Assembly (NCBI RefSeq): GCF_024305035.1
Contig: NZ_JAMWZB010000041.1
Coordinates: forward strand, 1 to 32,629
Length of the DNA: 32,629 nucleotides
From: Algoriphagus sp.
GTDB taxonomy: Bacteria > Bacteroidota > Bacteroidia > Cytophagales > Cyclobacteriaceae
Reading direction: 5' to 3'
Shown here: positions 9,244-17,333 of the stretch, piece after piece
Numbering within the stretch: position 1 is the first letter of the stretch
How the letters are laid out: each line of letters opens with the position of its first letter
Notes under the pieces: model-generated
The model's input: only the letters and a program-made list of their open reading frames with translations
Told to the model about the DNA's origin: nothing
Databases searched by the model: none
Program-made: the position numbers and the translations under genes

Positions 9244-9268
9244 GTATTTTTTACGTTTCAAAAAATAC
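9244..9268. promoter_or_regulatory. Perfect inverted repeat, candidate ROK operator
   Basis: GTATTTTTT (9244-9252) and AAAAAATAC (9260-9268) are exact reverse complements separated by seven bases. The repeat sits in the spacer between the divergent ROK (minus) and cupin (plus) genes, 26 bp upstream of the ROK start. AT-rich inverted repeats with TATTT/AAATA arms resemble the sites bound by NagC/Mlc-type ROK repressors. Binding is inferred from position and shape only. Confidence 0.5.
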
Positions 9269-9412
9269 TTTTAGAAAAAAATTGAAAAACAAGCAGTAAA
9301 TTTTCAACATTAATCCAATTTATTTCTTTTGGTCCCTGCTTTTGGTAAAAAGATTCAAAATTCCCAATTTGCTTTTCTATCCATTCTTTTTTCTTTTAAC
9401 CTCTTAAAAATC

Positions 9413-9934
9413 ATGAGTTTACTAAATCTAACGCCGCAAAGTCCCAAGTGGGAAGTATCCAATCAAGTTGAGGGATTTTTAAAGGGTTTGGGATTAAGCA
9501 TCCTCAACCGGGATTTTGAGCGGCCTTGGGGAGGCTTTTTTGTCATCGATGAAAATCAAATCAAATCCTTTGCGAGCACTTTTTTTGAGGAAGTGAATCT
9601 GACTGCCCAACAATTGGACATGAAATTAAGCCCAAAGATTTTAGTGGTTTCTCCGGGGGCACGACTCTCCTGGCAGTACCATCATCGCAGGGCTGAGCTT
9701 TGGAATTTAATTGCGGGAAAAGCCGGAATTGTTCGCAGTCAAACCGATGCAGAAGGAAAACAGGAATCCATGCAGATTCATCAAATCGTTTCTCTTTCCC
9801 AAGGCGAACGGCATCGGTTGGTAGGGCTGGATAATTGGGGAGTGGTAGCTGAAATTTGGATGCACACCGATCCCACTCACCCCTCTGATGAGTCGGATAT
9901 TGTTCGGCTATCCGATGATTATTCCAGAACCTAA
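9413..9934 (+). CDS. Cupin protein resembling the type II phosphomannose isomerase domain
   Basis: The 173-residue protein matches the small cupin family related to the C-terminal isomerase domain of mannose-6-phosphate isomerase/GDP-mannose pyrophosphorylase; databases often call relatives phosphoheptose isomerase. Visible signatures are ERPWGGFF (36-43), the metal-binding cupin strand SWQYHHRRAE (86-95, with H90, H91, E95), GERHRLVG (131-138), AEIW (147-150) and the terminal DIVRLSDDYSR. I chose the ATG at 9413, since the family begins close to this point; an in-frame TTG at 9329 would add 28 unsupported residues. The gene is divergent from the ROK regulator and shares its 194-bp spacer, so joint control is possible. 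Reaction and substrate are unproven; sugar-phosphate isomerisation is the family-based guess. Confidence 0.82.
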   Translation: MSLLNLTPQSPKWEVSNQVEGFLKGLGLSILNRDFERPWGGFFVIDENQIKSFASTFFEEVNLTAQQLDMKLSPKILVVSPGARLSWQYHHRRAELWNLIAGKAGIVRSQTDAEGKQESMQIHQIVSLSQGERHRLVGLDNWGVVAEIWMHTDPTHPSDESDIVRLSDDYSRT

Positions 9935-9952
9935 GGGGAGGACTGCACGAAC

Positions 9953-9980
9953 AAAAAAAGGCCCGGAGAAACCCGGACCT
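9953..9980 (-). terminator. Rho-independent terminator on the minus strand
   Basis: A GC-rich hairpin (9959-9966 with 9973-9980, one mismatch) is followed, reading the minus strand, by seven T (9953-9959 as A on plus). It can end minus-strand transcription coming from the 53-aa gene; on the plus strand the tail after the stem is A-rich, so it would serve the cupin gene less well. Confidence 0.6.
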
Positions 9981-10144
9981 AAAAATTTCAAACCGATTCC
10001 GTAGCTCAATCACCCTTAAAATTTGAATTTTCTAATACAGAAAATACTACAGAACTGTTTAAAAGGAAGGTTAAGATAAGAATATTTATCTCAAATACAA
10101 ATAAATGTATGTTAATAATGTTTCTATGGGTAAGAAATAGCTGC

Positions 10145-10306
10145 TTACAGTTTCTCTATTTTTTTGGCGATCTCCTCGGCCTCCGCCATCAGTTTATCTG
10201 CGGCCGTGCGGTTTGAATGGGAGAGTTTGTGCGCTTCGGAAAGCATTTTGCTGTATTTTTCCTGCAATTTTTCTTTTTCGGATTTCTTTTTGAATAGACC
10301 AAACAT
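10145..10306 (-). CDS. Small protein, Lacal_2735-like family (53 aa)
   Basis: Reading the minus strand from the ATG at 10306 gives a 53-residue protein starting MFGLFKKKSEKEK and ending KKIEKL. It is highly charged and predicted to be two amphipathic helices (about 8-30 and 33-53) with an SNR turn between them. The start MFGLFKKKSEKEKLQ and the overall pattern match the short Bacteroidota family named Lacal_2735, whose function is unknown. It lies 39 bp after the stop of the MORN-repeat gene on the same strand and is followed at some distance by a minus-strand terminator. There is no signal peptide, so it should be cytoplasmic. Family recognition is from memory; the coding nature is well supported by the codon pattern and length. 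Confidence 0.75.
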   Translation of the reverse strand: MFGLFKKKSEKEKLQEKYSKMLSEAHKLSHSNRTAADKLMAEAEEIAKKIEKL

Positions 10307-10345
10307 AGGAGCTTTTTTAGTACAACTCAGCCTAGAATAGAAAGT

Positions 10346-11911
10346 TTAAAATTGAAAAACAGTCGATGCACTTTCTTGTACGATTTCGTCATTCTTGTAA
10401 TTGATCAAATCCTCCAATCTTCCAGCCGGATTGTAATACCGCCAAGGACCCTCTTTTTTGCCGTCAACCATGCTTCCTTCGGAAGCTTTTCGCCCATTTT
10501 CATGGTAAAAAATCCAAATTCCATCGGCCTTGCCGTTTTTGTAGTTTCCTTCGGATTCTTTTTTGCCGTTGATGTAATAGGTAATTCGAGATCCCTCACC
10601 GTCTTTGAGGGAACCTTTTTCCAGTTTTTGGCTGCCATCGTAGCTCAGGTAGTCCCCAACGTTCATCAATCGCCCATTTTCCCAATATTCTTCTTGGGTA
10701 AGCTGCTTGTTGTCGTAAAACAAACCCCAAATTCCATCTTCAAATCCAAGCTTGTAGGCGCCTACCGATTTGAGCTGTCCCCCATCATAGTAATACACCC
10801 ATTGGCCATTCTCCATCCCCAGGCTGTATTCCCCTTCGGCAATTAAAACCCCTATTTTGTTGAAATACTTCCACAGTCCAGTTTTTAAATCATTTCGATA
10901 CTCTCCGATGGAATACAGCGTTCCCTCCGGGTCGTAACTTTTCCAAAGGCCTGTTTTCATTCCGGATTCGTATTGTCCTTGAACAGAAGGCTCCCCATTA
11001 TTATGGAATTCCACGTACTCACCAACTGGAACTCCAAGTTCATAGGTTTTTCGTTTGGCCACTGATTTATTGGGGAAATACTCTTCCCAGGTTCCCACGG
11101 CTATTCCATTTTCGTACTTTTCTACTCGGGCAAGTCTTCTGTTTTCGTAGTAATATTTCCAAGTGCCATCGGGTCTCCCGTTTTCACTGTAATATTCCTC
11201 AGCTTCCAGTATTTTGGTTTCCGGAAAATAACGCTTCCATTCTCCTACTTTTTTTCCATTCTCATACATTCCTTCTTCCAGAATGACATTTCCATAGGAA
11301 TAGCGCTTAAACTCTCCCTCCAACTCTCCGAGCTTGTAAAAAGCCTCCGTCATCAGGCCGCCATCGGGATCATATTCGAGGTAGGGACCATCTTTGAGGT
11401 TGTTTTTGTAGAACTCGCGGATGTAAATTTCTCCGAAGGGATGATAGGTAATCCACTGTCCTTCCTTGCGTCCATCGGTATATTGGCCTTCGATGTAAAT
11501 CTGATCAGGCTCCACGTAACTGGGTTGGCCTGTCTTGCCGTAATATTCGAGGTATTTACCCACCAGAACGCTGTCCTGAAAAATCAACTCCCGCTTCAAA
11601 AATCCATCGGCATCGTAAATTTCAGCTTTGCCGAATAAGTTGCCTTTGCGGTATTCCACTTCCAGTTGTTTCTTGCCATCTTGAAAATAGCTTGTCCATT
11701 TGCCATCTTTTAATCCATCCTCGTAAAGTCCCTCAGAAAGCAGGGTGTTGGTTTTGGGATTGTAGATTTTCCAAAGACCCTGACGGACATTATTTATGGA
11801 AGGTCCAGTGGCCATCAACGTAGAGTCCTTATTAAACTGCTTGACTAGTTTTGTTTCCTGGGCTAAAAGTGAGGTGGAGAAGAGGGAAAGGAAAATTAAG
11901 ATATATCTCAT
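10346..11911 (-). CDS. MORN-type repeat protein (YwqK-like), exported
   Basis: The 521-residue protein begins with a signal peptide (MRYILIFLSLFSTSLLAQ, likely cut after A17 or nearby) and then consists almost wholly of repeats of about 23-25 residues of the form G-x-W-x-x-Y-x-x-x-G-x-L-x-x-E-G-x-Y-x-x-G-x-x-x-G. I estimate around twenty units, from residue 40 to about 510. These are MORN variants, often annotated in databases as YwqK-family antitoxin; that label rests on a Bacillus neighbour and says little here, because no toxin gene is nearby and the protein is exported. A long beta-solenoid for binding at the cell surface is the structural expectation. Function is unknown. Confidence 0.87.
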   Translation of the reverse strand: MRYILIFLSLFSTSLLAQETKLVKQFNKDSTLMATGPSINNVRQGLWKIYNPKTNTLLSEGLYEDGLKDGKWTSYFQDGKKQLEVEYRKGNLFGKAEIYDADGFLKRELIFQDSVLVGKYLEYYGKTGQPSYVEPDQIYIEGQYTDGRKEGQWITYHPFGEIYIREFYKNNLKDGPYLEYDPDGGLMTEAFYKLGELEGEFKRYSYGNVILEEGMYENGKKVGEWKRYFPETKILEAEEYYSENGRPDGTWKYYYENRRLARVEKYENGIAVGTWEEYFPNKSVAKRKTYELGVPVGEYVEFHNNGEPSVQGQYESGMKTGLWKSYDPEGTLYSIGEYRNDLKTGLWKYFNKIGVLIAEGEYSLGMENGQWVYYYDGGQLKSVGAYKLGFEDGIWGLFYDNKQLTQEEYWENGRLMNVGDYLSYDGSQKLEKGSLKDGEGSRITYYINGKKESEGNYKNGKADGIWIFYHENGRKASEGSMVDGKKEGPWRYYNPAGRLEDLINYKNDEIVQESASTVFQF

Positions 11912-12016
11912 AGGATTAGATTTGCTTCAACTCGGTTAAAGAGCGTGAAGTGCCTAGTAAATTTTTGACAATCGAAAGTATGTACGCAAGGAATACAATT
12001 CCTGTTTAAAAATAAC

Positions 12017-12586
12017 TTAATTCTCTTGGATTCCCAGATGCCGACTGATCCGCTCCAGCAATTTTTTTAATTGAAAAACCCATTCGCTTTCATTTTCAGT
12101 CACCAAATGGGAAACAGGAATCTTTTTACACCATTGAAGAAAATCAGGTTCTTTCTCGCAAGGCTGCTTTGCCGATGTCGGCTCCGTTTCTACCAGTCGT
12201 TCATAGTCCCAGGGGCTTTCCCAATAGGTTTGGAAAAAAGAAAGGCCTTTCAAATCCAGGGAACCAAATTTCTCTTTTCCCAACAGCACCAACAGGTAGA
12301 GGCCTTTTCCATACCAGTTGAGCACTCGGATATTGAGTCCGGAAGCCAAATCAAAATCCCGAACGATATCCAAGACCTGATAGGGTAGTCCCATCAAATC
12401 ACTGCCTTGGGAAAGTTTCTTACCTTTGGAGCGAGCATGGATTTTTAGTAGGTCCTGCTGCTCAATCTGATCGCCAACCTTTCCCAAAAGCTCCCAGAAT
12501 TGATATTTGAGTTGGTTTTGTTGGCGGATCAGGGCTTCATCTTCCCAAAGCTCCAGGTTAAGGTGGTCGGCGGATTTCATGGTCAT
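12017..12586 (-). CDS. Hypothetical cytoplasmic protein downstream of fabH
   Basis: The protein has 189 residues from the ATG at 12586 (second ATG at 12580). I do not recognise its family. It has no signal peptide or membrane segment; the composition is mixed helical, with Trp/Tyr-rich stretches such as VLNWYGKGLYLLVLLG and FFQTYWESPWDYERL. The frame extends upstream to 12631, but starting there would overlap fabH by 44 bp; the start at 12586 follows the fabH stop by one base, which fits a coupled pair. The tight spacing suggests co-expression with fabH, though not necessarily a role in lipid synthesis. Confidence 0.7.
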   Translation of the reverse strand: MTMKSADHLNLELWEDEALIRQQNQLKYQFWELLGKVGDQIEQQDLLKIHARSKGKKLSQGSDLMGLPYQVLDIVRDFDLASGLNIRVLNWYGKGLYLLVLLGKEKFGSLDLKGLSFFQTYWESPWDYERLVETEPTSAKQPCEKEPDFLQWCKKIPVSHLVTENESEWVFQLKKLLERISRHLGIQEN

Positions 12587-12587
12587 A

Positions 12588-13586
12588 TTACCAGTGTAAC
12601 AAGGCAGATGCCCAGGTAAATCCTGAACCAAATGCGGCCAAGCAAATCAGGTCACCCTCCTTGATTTTACCTTGTTCCCAGGCTTCACTTAAGGCGATGG
12701 GAATGGTGGCAGCGGTGGTATTTCCCATGTGCATAATATTATTGAAAACCTTATGGTCAGGGAGATTCAGCTTCTCTTGGATGTATTGGCTGATTCGGAG
12801 ATTGGCTTGATGGGGTACCAATAAATCAATATCCGAATGGGCAAGTCCGTTGTGATCGAGTGCCTCTTGAATTACTTCCATAAATCGGACTACGGCATGT
12901 TTAAATACGGCATTCCCGTTCATTTTTAAAAAGAAACTGCCCGAATCCATCATTTCCTGTGAAATCCTGACTTTTCGGCTACTGCCGGGATCTTTACAGT
13001 ACAGCTCTTCGGCATACTGGCCCTGGGAATGAAGGTGAGTGGATAGAATGCCCGGCTGATCCGATTCCACTGCCCCCAACACCACTGCTCCGGCCCCATC
13101 GGCAAAAATTACCGAGCTGGAGCGCCCTTCATCACTTTTGTCCAAGGCTGAGGACTGGATTTCTGCCCCCACCACCAAGATTTTCGAATACATCCCGGTT
13201 TTAATAAACTGGTCGGCAACAGAAAGGCCGTAGATAAAGCCTGAGCAGGCGTTTCGCAAGTCTAAGGCTCCGATTTCCCCAAATCCCAATTCCCGCTGAA
13301 GAAGCACGCCATTTCCGGGTATGAAATAATCTGGGGTGATGGTAGCAAACACGATGAAGTCGATTTCTTCGGCGCTAACTCCAGCTCGTTGCAGTGCCCG
13401 TTCGGTGGCTTGCTTGGCTAGGGAGGTAACCGTGTCTACCCCCGGAGTGAACCAATGCCGGGTATGAATACCGGTTCGTTCTACGATCCACTCATTATTG
13501 GTGTCCATGAGTTGGGCTAATTCCTCATTACTTACCACTCGCTCAGGGACATAGTGACCTACCCCCAGGATTCTAGATTTTTTCAT
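12588..13586 (-). CDS. fabH: Beta-ketoacyl-ACP synthase III (FabH)
   Basis: This 332-residue cytoplasmic enzyme condenses an acyl-CoA primer with malonyl-ACP to start type II fatty-acid synthesis. The thiolase-fold catalytic triad is complete: Cys114 (RNACSGFIYG), His259 (VPHQAN) and Asn289 (HMGNTTAATIP). The family signature NEWIVERTGI lies at 31-40, and the length is typical. The gene is not in a fab/plsX operon; it is followed directly by a hypothetical gene and preceded, after 112 bp, by the SRAP peptidase gene on the same strand. Bacteroidota often carry several FabH paralogues, so this may be a specialised copy with another primer preference (for example branched chains); that is inference. 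Confidence 0.93.
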   Translation of the reverse strand: MKKSRILGVGHYVPERVVSNEELAQLMDTNNEWIVERTGIHTRHWFTPGVDTVTSLAKQATERALQRAGVSAEEIDFIVFATITPDYFIPGNGVLLQRELGFGEIGALDLRNACSGFIYGLSVADQFIKTGMYSKILVVGAEIQSSALDKSDEGRSSSVIFADGAGAVVLGAVESDQPGILSTHLHSQGQYAEELYCKDPGSSRKVRISQEMMDSGSFFLKMNGNAVFKHAVVRFMEVIQEALDHNGLAHSDIDLLVPHQANLRISQYIQEKLNLPDHKVFNNIMHMGNTTAATIPIALSEAWEQGKIKEGDLICLAAFGSGFTWASALLHW

Positions 13587-13698
13587 TGGGTTTTTATTCG
13601 GTTTTTTAGGTTTAAAAAAGAAACAAGATTAGCGACTAATTTATCTTTCGAGTCTAAGTCATTCCAATTTCTACAGAAGTAAGATACCGGGCAATTGT

Positions 13699-14397
13699 TT
13701 ATCCAAAAAGGGTATAATTTCCATGTTGATCCATAGGAGAGGTTTTTTGGATGATGGCCGGTGAATCGTTTTGAACCGAATTGACCAAGGGGGAAACCGT
13801 AAAGCTGGCCATTTGCTCGGGGTCGTAGGGCTGAAGCAAGGAAACCAGTTCGGATTCTGAACTGTAGGAGTCCAGCCATTTTTTTTCAGCCTCCCGAGGC
13901 AGGATCACCGGCATTCGGTCGTGAATTTCGGAAACGACGGGATTTGGACTGGTGGTGAGAATCAAAAAGGTATGTTGGATTTCACCCGTGACATTTTCAA
14001 ATTCTTCCCAGATGCCAGCAAAAGAAAACAGCTCTTCATCCCGCAGGGTAAACCGGTAGGGGATTTTGGTCTTTTTGCCCAGCCTCTTCCATTCGTAAAA
14101 TCCATCGGCAGGGACCAGGCATCGGCGCTGCTTAAAGGAAGTTTTAAAGGAAACTTTTTCATTCACCGTTTCGGCTTTGGCATTGATGAGTTTTTGTGCT
14201 ACCGGTTTGTTTTTTCCAAAGTCTGGGGTAATTCCCCAGTAGAAAAAGGAGAAGCCTTTTGGACTTTGTGAGGTGATCACCGGGACCAGTTGGGTAGGGG
14301 CAATGTTGTACCGGGGGGTAAAGTCGGCTAGCATTTCAGCCTGAAACCGCTCCTCAAGTTCGATTTTACTTTTGCTCAGGGAATATCGTCCGCACAT
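13699..14397 (-). CDS. SOS response-associated peptidase (SRAP; YedK/HMCES family)
   Basis: The 232-residue protein starts MCGRYS, leaving the catalytic Cys2 at the N-terminus after Met removal. Further family residues are N31 (RYNIAPTQ), the N72-A-K-A-E-T segment, E102 in GFYEW and H159 in EIHDRMP. SRAP proteins form a stable covalent link with abasic sites in single-stranded DNA and so protect replication forks. The length and all key residues are normal. It lies between a YheT-like hydrolase gene and fabH on the same strand, with spacings of 25 and 112 bp; no DNA-repair partner is adjacent. I see no obvious LexA-type box upstream. Confidence 0.93.
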   Translation of the reverse strand: MCGRYSLSKSKIELEERFQAEMLADFTPRYNIAPTQLVPVITSQSPKGFSFFYWGITPDFGKNKPVAQKLINAKAETVNEKVSFKTSFKQRRCLVPADGFYEWKRLGKKTKIPYRFTLRDEELFSFAGIWEEFENVTGEIQHTFLILTTSPNPVVSEIHDRMPVILPREAEKKWLDSYSSESELVSLLQPYDPEQMASFTVSPLVNSVQNDSPAIIQKTSPMDQHGNYTLFG

Positions 14398-14422
14398 AGA
14401 AATTAGGATAATTTGCTGGAAG

Positions 14423-15382
14423 TTAGAGATCGCTGCTTATAAATTCAAATGCCCGCCGTTCAGAATAGTAGGGATCTCCCTTTTTTACCGAAGTAAAGCC
14501 CACGTGACCTCCGTATTTCGGATACTCAGCATACACAAAGTCAAGCTCACGAACCCATTTGGAAGGAAAACATTCCCTACTGAGAAAAGGATCATTTTGA
14601 GCATTTAAAATAAGGGTGGGAATTTGAATTTTATCCAAAAAGTAAAGCGATGAATTTTGAGCATAATAGTCCTCGGAATCCTGGAAACCATGAAGCGGTC
14701 CGGTAAAATAATCATCAAAATCAGCTAAGGTCTTGATGTTTCTGAGTTCGTGAGCAGGAATCGCATCGGGGAAATGCTGGGCTTTGCGAATCACTTTTTC
14801 CCGTAAGGTTTTTAAAAATCGCTCGCTGTAGAGTTTGTTTTCGGGGGAAGAAATTTTTTTACTGCTCGAGGCTAAATCCAGGGGAACCGAAATGGCTACC
14901 GCTTTTCTTAGCTCCGGGAGGCTGCCTTGTTTTTCGCCCAGGTATTTTAAGGTTAAATTTCCCCCGAGGCTAAATCCGACCAGGTGGATTTCGGCGTAAT
15001 CCTGTAAACTGCGTCTGACCACCTCATCCAAGTCATAGGTGGCGCCGGAATGATAGAATATGGGTTGATGATTGAGTTCACTTCCACAGCCCCGGTAATT
15101 CCAAGTCACCACGTCAAACTGGTTTTTTAAGAAAATCCGGGCCATTCCCAGCATGTAGGGTCGAGTGCTGTTGCCTTCTAGGCCATGACTGATGATGACT
15201 AATTTTTGGCTCTTTTGGCGATACCAATCCAATTCCAAAAAATCTCTGTCCGAAGTAAGGATTCGTTCTTTTTCGGGTTGGATGAGTGCTACTTTACGAA
15301 ATACTGCCGGATAAATAGTCTCTAAATGTCCATTAAACAGCCACTTAGGTCTTTGGTAGTTGCTTGAGGTAAGGATAGGCAT
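14423..15382 (-). CDS. Alpha/beta hydrolase, YheT family
   Basis: The 319-residue protein has the YheT layout: an N-terminal PKWLFNGHLETIYP (12-25), oxyanion region SHGLEGNSTRPY (65-76), nucleophile Ser138 in GFSLGGN, acid Asp264 in NAQNDPF and His293 in YGGHVGF. It lacks a signal peptide, so it is likely cytoplasmic or loosely membrane associated. Members are carboxylesterases or lipases with poorly known natural substrates. It is the first gene of a minus-strand group, 25 bp before the SRAP gene, and diverges from the pyruvate dehydrogenase E2 gene across a 121-bp spacer. Confidence 0.88.
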   Translation of the reverse strand: MPILTSSNYQRPKWLFNGHLETIYPAVFRKVALIQPEKERILTSDRDFLELDWYRQKSQKLVIISHGLEGNSTRPYMLGMARIFLKNQFDVVTWNYRGCGSELNHQPIFYHSGATYDLDEVVRRSLQDYAEIHLVGFSLGGNLTLKYLGEKQGSLPELRKAVAISVPLDLASSSKKISSPENKLYSERFLKTLREKVIRKAQHFPDAIPAHELRNIKTLADFDDYFTGPLHGFQDSEDYYAQNSSLYFLDKIQIPTLILNAQNDPFLSRECFPSKWVRELDFVYAEYPKYGGHVGFTSVKKGDPYYSERRAFEFISSDL

Positions 15383-15437
15383 GGTTTAGTTTAAATCACT
15401 ACTGGGTAAACAGCCTTGGGAAAATACTAGTTTTAAA

Positions 15438-15469
15438 TTTGAATAAAGACTTTATAAAAACTATTTTTG
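15438..15469 (+). promoter_or_regulatory. Bacteroidota-type sigma promoter for the E2 gene
   Basis: TTTG at 15438-15441 and TATTTTTG at 15462-15469 are separated by 20 bases, an exact match to the Bacteroidota housekeeping consensus (TTTG, 19-21 bases, TAnnTTTG). Transcription would start about 6-8 bases after the second box, giving a leader of roughly 25-30 bases before the ATG at 15504. Confidence 0.72.
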
Positions 15470-15503
15470 GACACTTTAAACAAGAATAATCGCGCAATAA
15501 CCT

Positions 15504-17189
15504 ATGGCCGAAGTAATCAGAATGCCTAAAATGAGTGACACCATGGAAGAAGGGGTGATCGCTGCTTGGTTGAAAAAAGTTGGAGACGCTGTTAAGCCAG
15601 GAGATATTTTGGCTGAAGTGGAAACTGACAAAGCAACCATGGAGTTGGAATCCTATGACGAAGGTGTCCTTTTATATATCGGTGTCGAAGAGAAAGACGC
15701 TGTTCCAGTCAATGGTATCATCGCCGTAATCGGAGAAAAGGGAGAGGAGTACAAGCATCTCTTAAAAGAAGATGGTGAGGATGCCGGGAATGAAAAGAAA
15801 GAAGAATCCCAACCAGCGGAATCCAAATCTGATCAGCAGGAAGAAAAATCTTCCGCCAGCAAAGAGAAGAAGGAAACGGCTGAAAAAATTGACACCTCCT
15901 CGATCAATGCCACCTTGGTGACCATGCCAAAAATGTCCGATACCATGCAGGAAGGAACCATTGCGGCTTGGCTCAAAAAAGTTGGCGATGAGGTGAAATC
16001 CGGTGAAATCATTGCCGAGGTAGAAACCGATAAAGCTACCATGGAATTGGAATCCTATGAGGATGGAAACTTGCTTTACATCGGTGTGGAAGAAGGGGAT
16101 AGTGTCCCAGTTGACGGGGTGATTGCCATTATCGGAGAAAAAGGGGCAGATTACCAAACCCTGCTCAAAGCCCACCAGCAGGAATCTGCTCAACAAGAGG
16201 ATCAAAAGGAAGAACAAGCCTCAGAAAACAAACAGGAGTCTTCCGAAAAGAAAGAAGATAAATCAGCTGATCAACCGAAAGCAACTGGAAGCGTGGCTTC
16301 GCCTTCCCCTGTGGCTTCAAGTGGTGAGCGAGTAAAGGCCTCTCCTTTGGCAAAGAAAATTGCTGAGGAAAAGGGGATTGACATACGTCAGGTTTCCGGA
16401 TCCGGCGATGGAGGCAGAATCATCAAGCGAGACGTCGAGAATTTTGTGCCTACCGCTGCCCCAGACGCTGCGGCCTCCTCATCAGCTGTCCTACCTTCTA
16501 TTGGACAAGAAAGCTACAGGGAGGAGAAAGTTTCTCAAATGAGAAAAGTCATCGCCAAGCGATTGGCAGAGAGCAAGTTCGGTGCTCCACACTTCTACCT
16601 GACCATGGAAATCAACATGGACAAGGCAATTGAGGCAAGAAAAAGCATGAATGAAATTGCTCCGGTAAAAATCTCCTTTAATGATATGGTGATCAAAGCC
16701 GCTGCAGCAGCCTTGCGTCAGCATCCGAAAGTGAATTCCAGCTGGCTGGGGGACAAGATCCGATACAACGATCACATCCATATCGGTATGGCCGTGGCCG
16801 TGGAGGAAGGTCTATTGGTGCCCGTTATTCGATTTGCAGACAGCAAGTCTCTTTCCCAGATTTCAAATGAAGCCAAAACGCTCGGAGGAAAGGCTAAAAA
16901 TAAAGAACTTCAACCTAAGGATTGGGAAGGGAATACCTTCACCATTTCTAATTTAGGAATGTTTGGGATCGAAGAGTTTACGGCCATCATCAATCCGCCT
17001 GATGCCTGTATTTTGGCCGTTGGGGGAATCAAAGAAACTGTGGTTGTAAAAGATGGACAAATGAAAGTGGGCAATGTCATGAAAGTGACCCTCTCCTGTG
17101 ATCACCGGGTGGTAGATGGAGCTGTAGGTTCGGCATTTTTGCTCACCTTGAAAGGATTGCTGGAAGATCCAGTCCGAATTTTAATTTAA
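15504..17189 (+). CDS. Pyruvate dehydrogenase complex E2, dihydrolipoamide acetyltransferase
   Basis: The 561-residue protein has two lipoyl domains (about 1-85 and 136-220; lipoyl lysines K43 and K177, each in ETDKATMEL), a peripheral-subunit-binding domain (about 276-313, VKASPLAKKIAEEKGID) and a catalytic domain (about 340-561) ending with DHRVVDG (533-539; H534 and D538). Linkers are rich in Glu, Lys, Gln, Ser and Ala. It transfers the acetyl group from lipoate to coenzyme A (aceF/pdhC equivalent). The RMPKMSDTM start and overall similarity favour pyruvate over 2-oxoglutarate or branched-chain complexes. It stands alone between a consensus promoter and a strong terminator, so E1 and E3 must be encoded elsewhere. 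The two lipoyl domains differ at only about 18 of 81 positions. Confidence 0.95.
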   Translation: MAEVIRMPKMSDTMEEGVIAAWLKKVGDAVKPGDILAEVETDKATMELESYDEGVLLYIGVEEKDAVPVNGIIAVIGEKGEEYKHLLKEDGEDAGNEKKEESQPAESKSDQQEEKSSASKEKKETAEKIDTSSINATLVTMPKMSDTMQEGTIAAWLKKVGDEVKSGEIIAEVETDKATMELESYEDGNLLYIGVEEGDSVPVDGVIAIIGEKGADYQTLLKAHQQESAQQEDQKEEQASENKQESSEKKEDKSADQPKATGSVASPSPVASSGERVKASPLAKKIAEEKGIDIRQVSGSGDGGRIIKRDVENFVPTAAPDAAASSSAVLPSIGQESYREEKVSQMRKVIAKRLAESKFGAPHFYLTMEINMDKAIEARKSMNEIAPVKISFNDMVIKAAAAALRQHPKVNSSWLGDKIRYNDHIHIGMAVAVEEGLLVPVIRFADSKSLSQISNEAKTLGGKAKNKELQPKDWEGNTFTISNLGMFGIEEFTAIINPPDACILAVGGIKETVVVKDGQMKVGNVMKVTLSCDHRVVDGAVGSAFLLTLKGLLEDPVRILI

Positions 17190-17198
17190 TATCCTGTC

Positions 17199-17224
17199 AA
17201 AAAGTCCTGATTTCAGGACTTTTT
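17199..17224 (+). terminator. Rho-independent terminator after the E2 gene
   Basis: AAAAAGTCCTG (17199-17209) pairs perfectly with CAGGACTTTTT (17214-17224) around a four-base loop; the stem ends in a T-run. It starts 10 bases after the E2 stop and separates this gene from hslV. Confidence 0.85.
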
Positions 17225-17333
17225 GCTTTTAGTATGGTTATTGAATTTAAGGGTTTCTCTCTCAAAGGGATCAGAAGCATCTCTCTTGAGGTCAGAGAAG
17301 CTATTTCAAAACAGAAACGTATTAGTCATTACC

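Noticed and set aside
10074..10091. Inverted repeat AGATAA, six bases, TTATCT
   Set aside because: Short and AT-rich, between 3' ends of convergent genes; expected by chance in such DNA.
10352..10846. Plus-strand open frame of 164 codons
   Set aside because: Antisense shadow of the MORN repeats; the regular repeat gives a long stop-free opposite strand.
11984..11998. Palindrome AGGAAT-ACA-ATTCCT downstream of the hypothetical gene
   Set aside because: Six-base arms, no T-run after it on the minus strand; too weak to call a terminator or operator.
15762..16217. Minus-strand open frame of 151 codons rich in Phe/Leu that looks like a membrane protein
   Set aside because: Antisense of the Glu/Lys-rich linker in the E2 gene; GAA/AAA codons read as TTC/TTT on the other strand.
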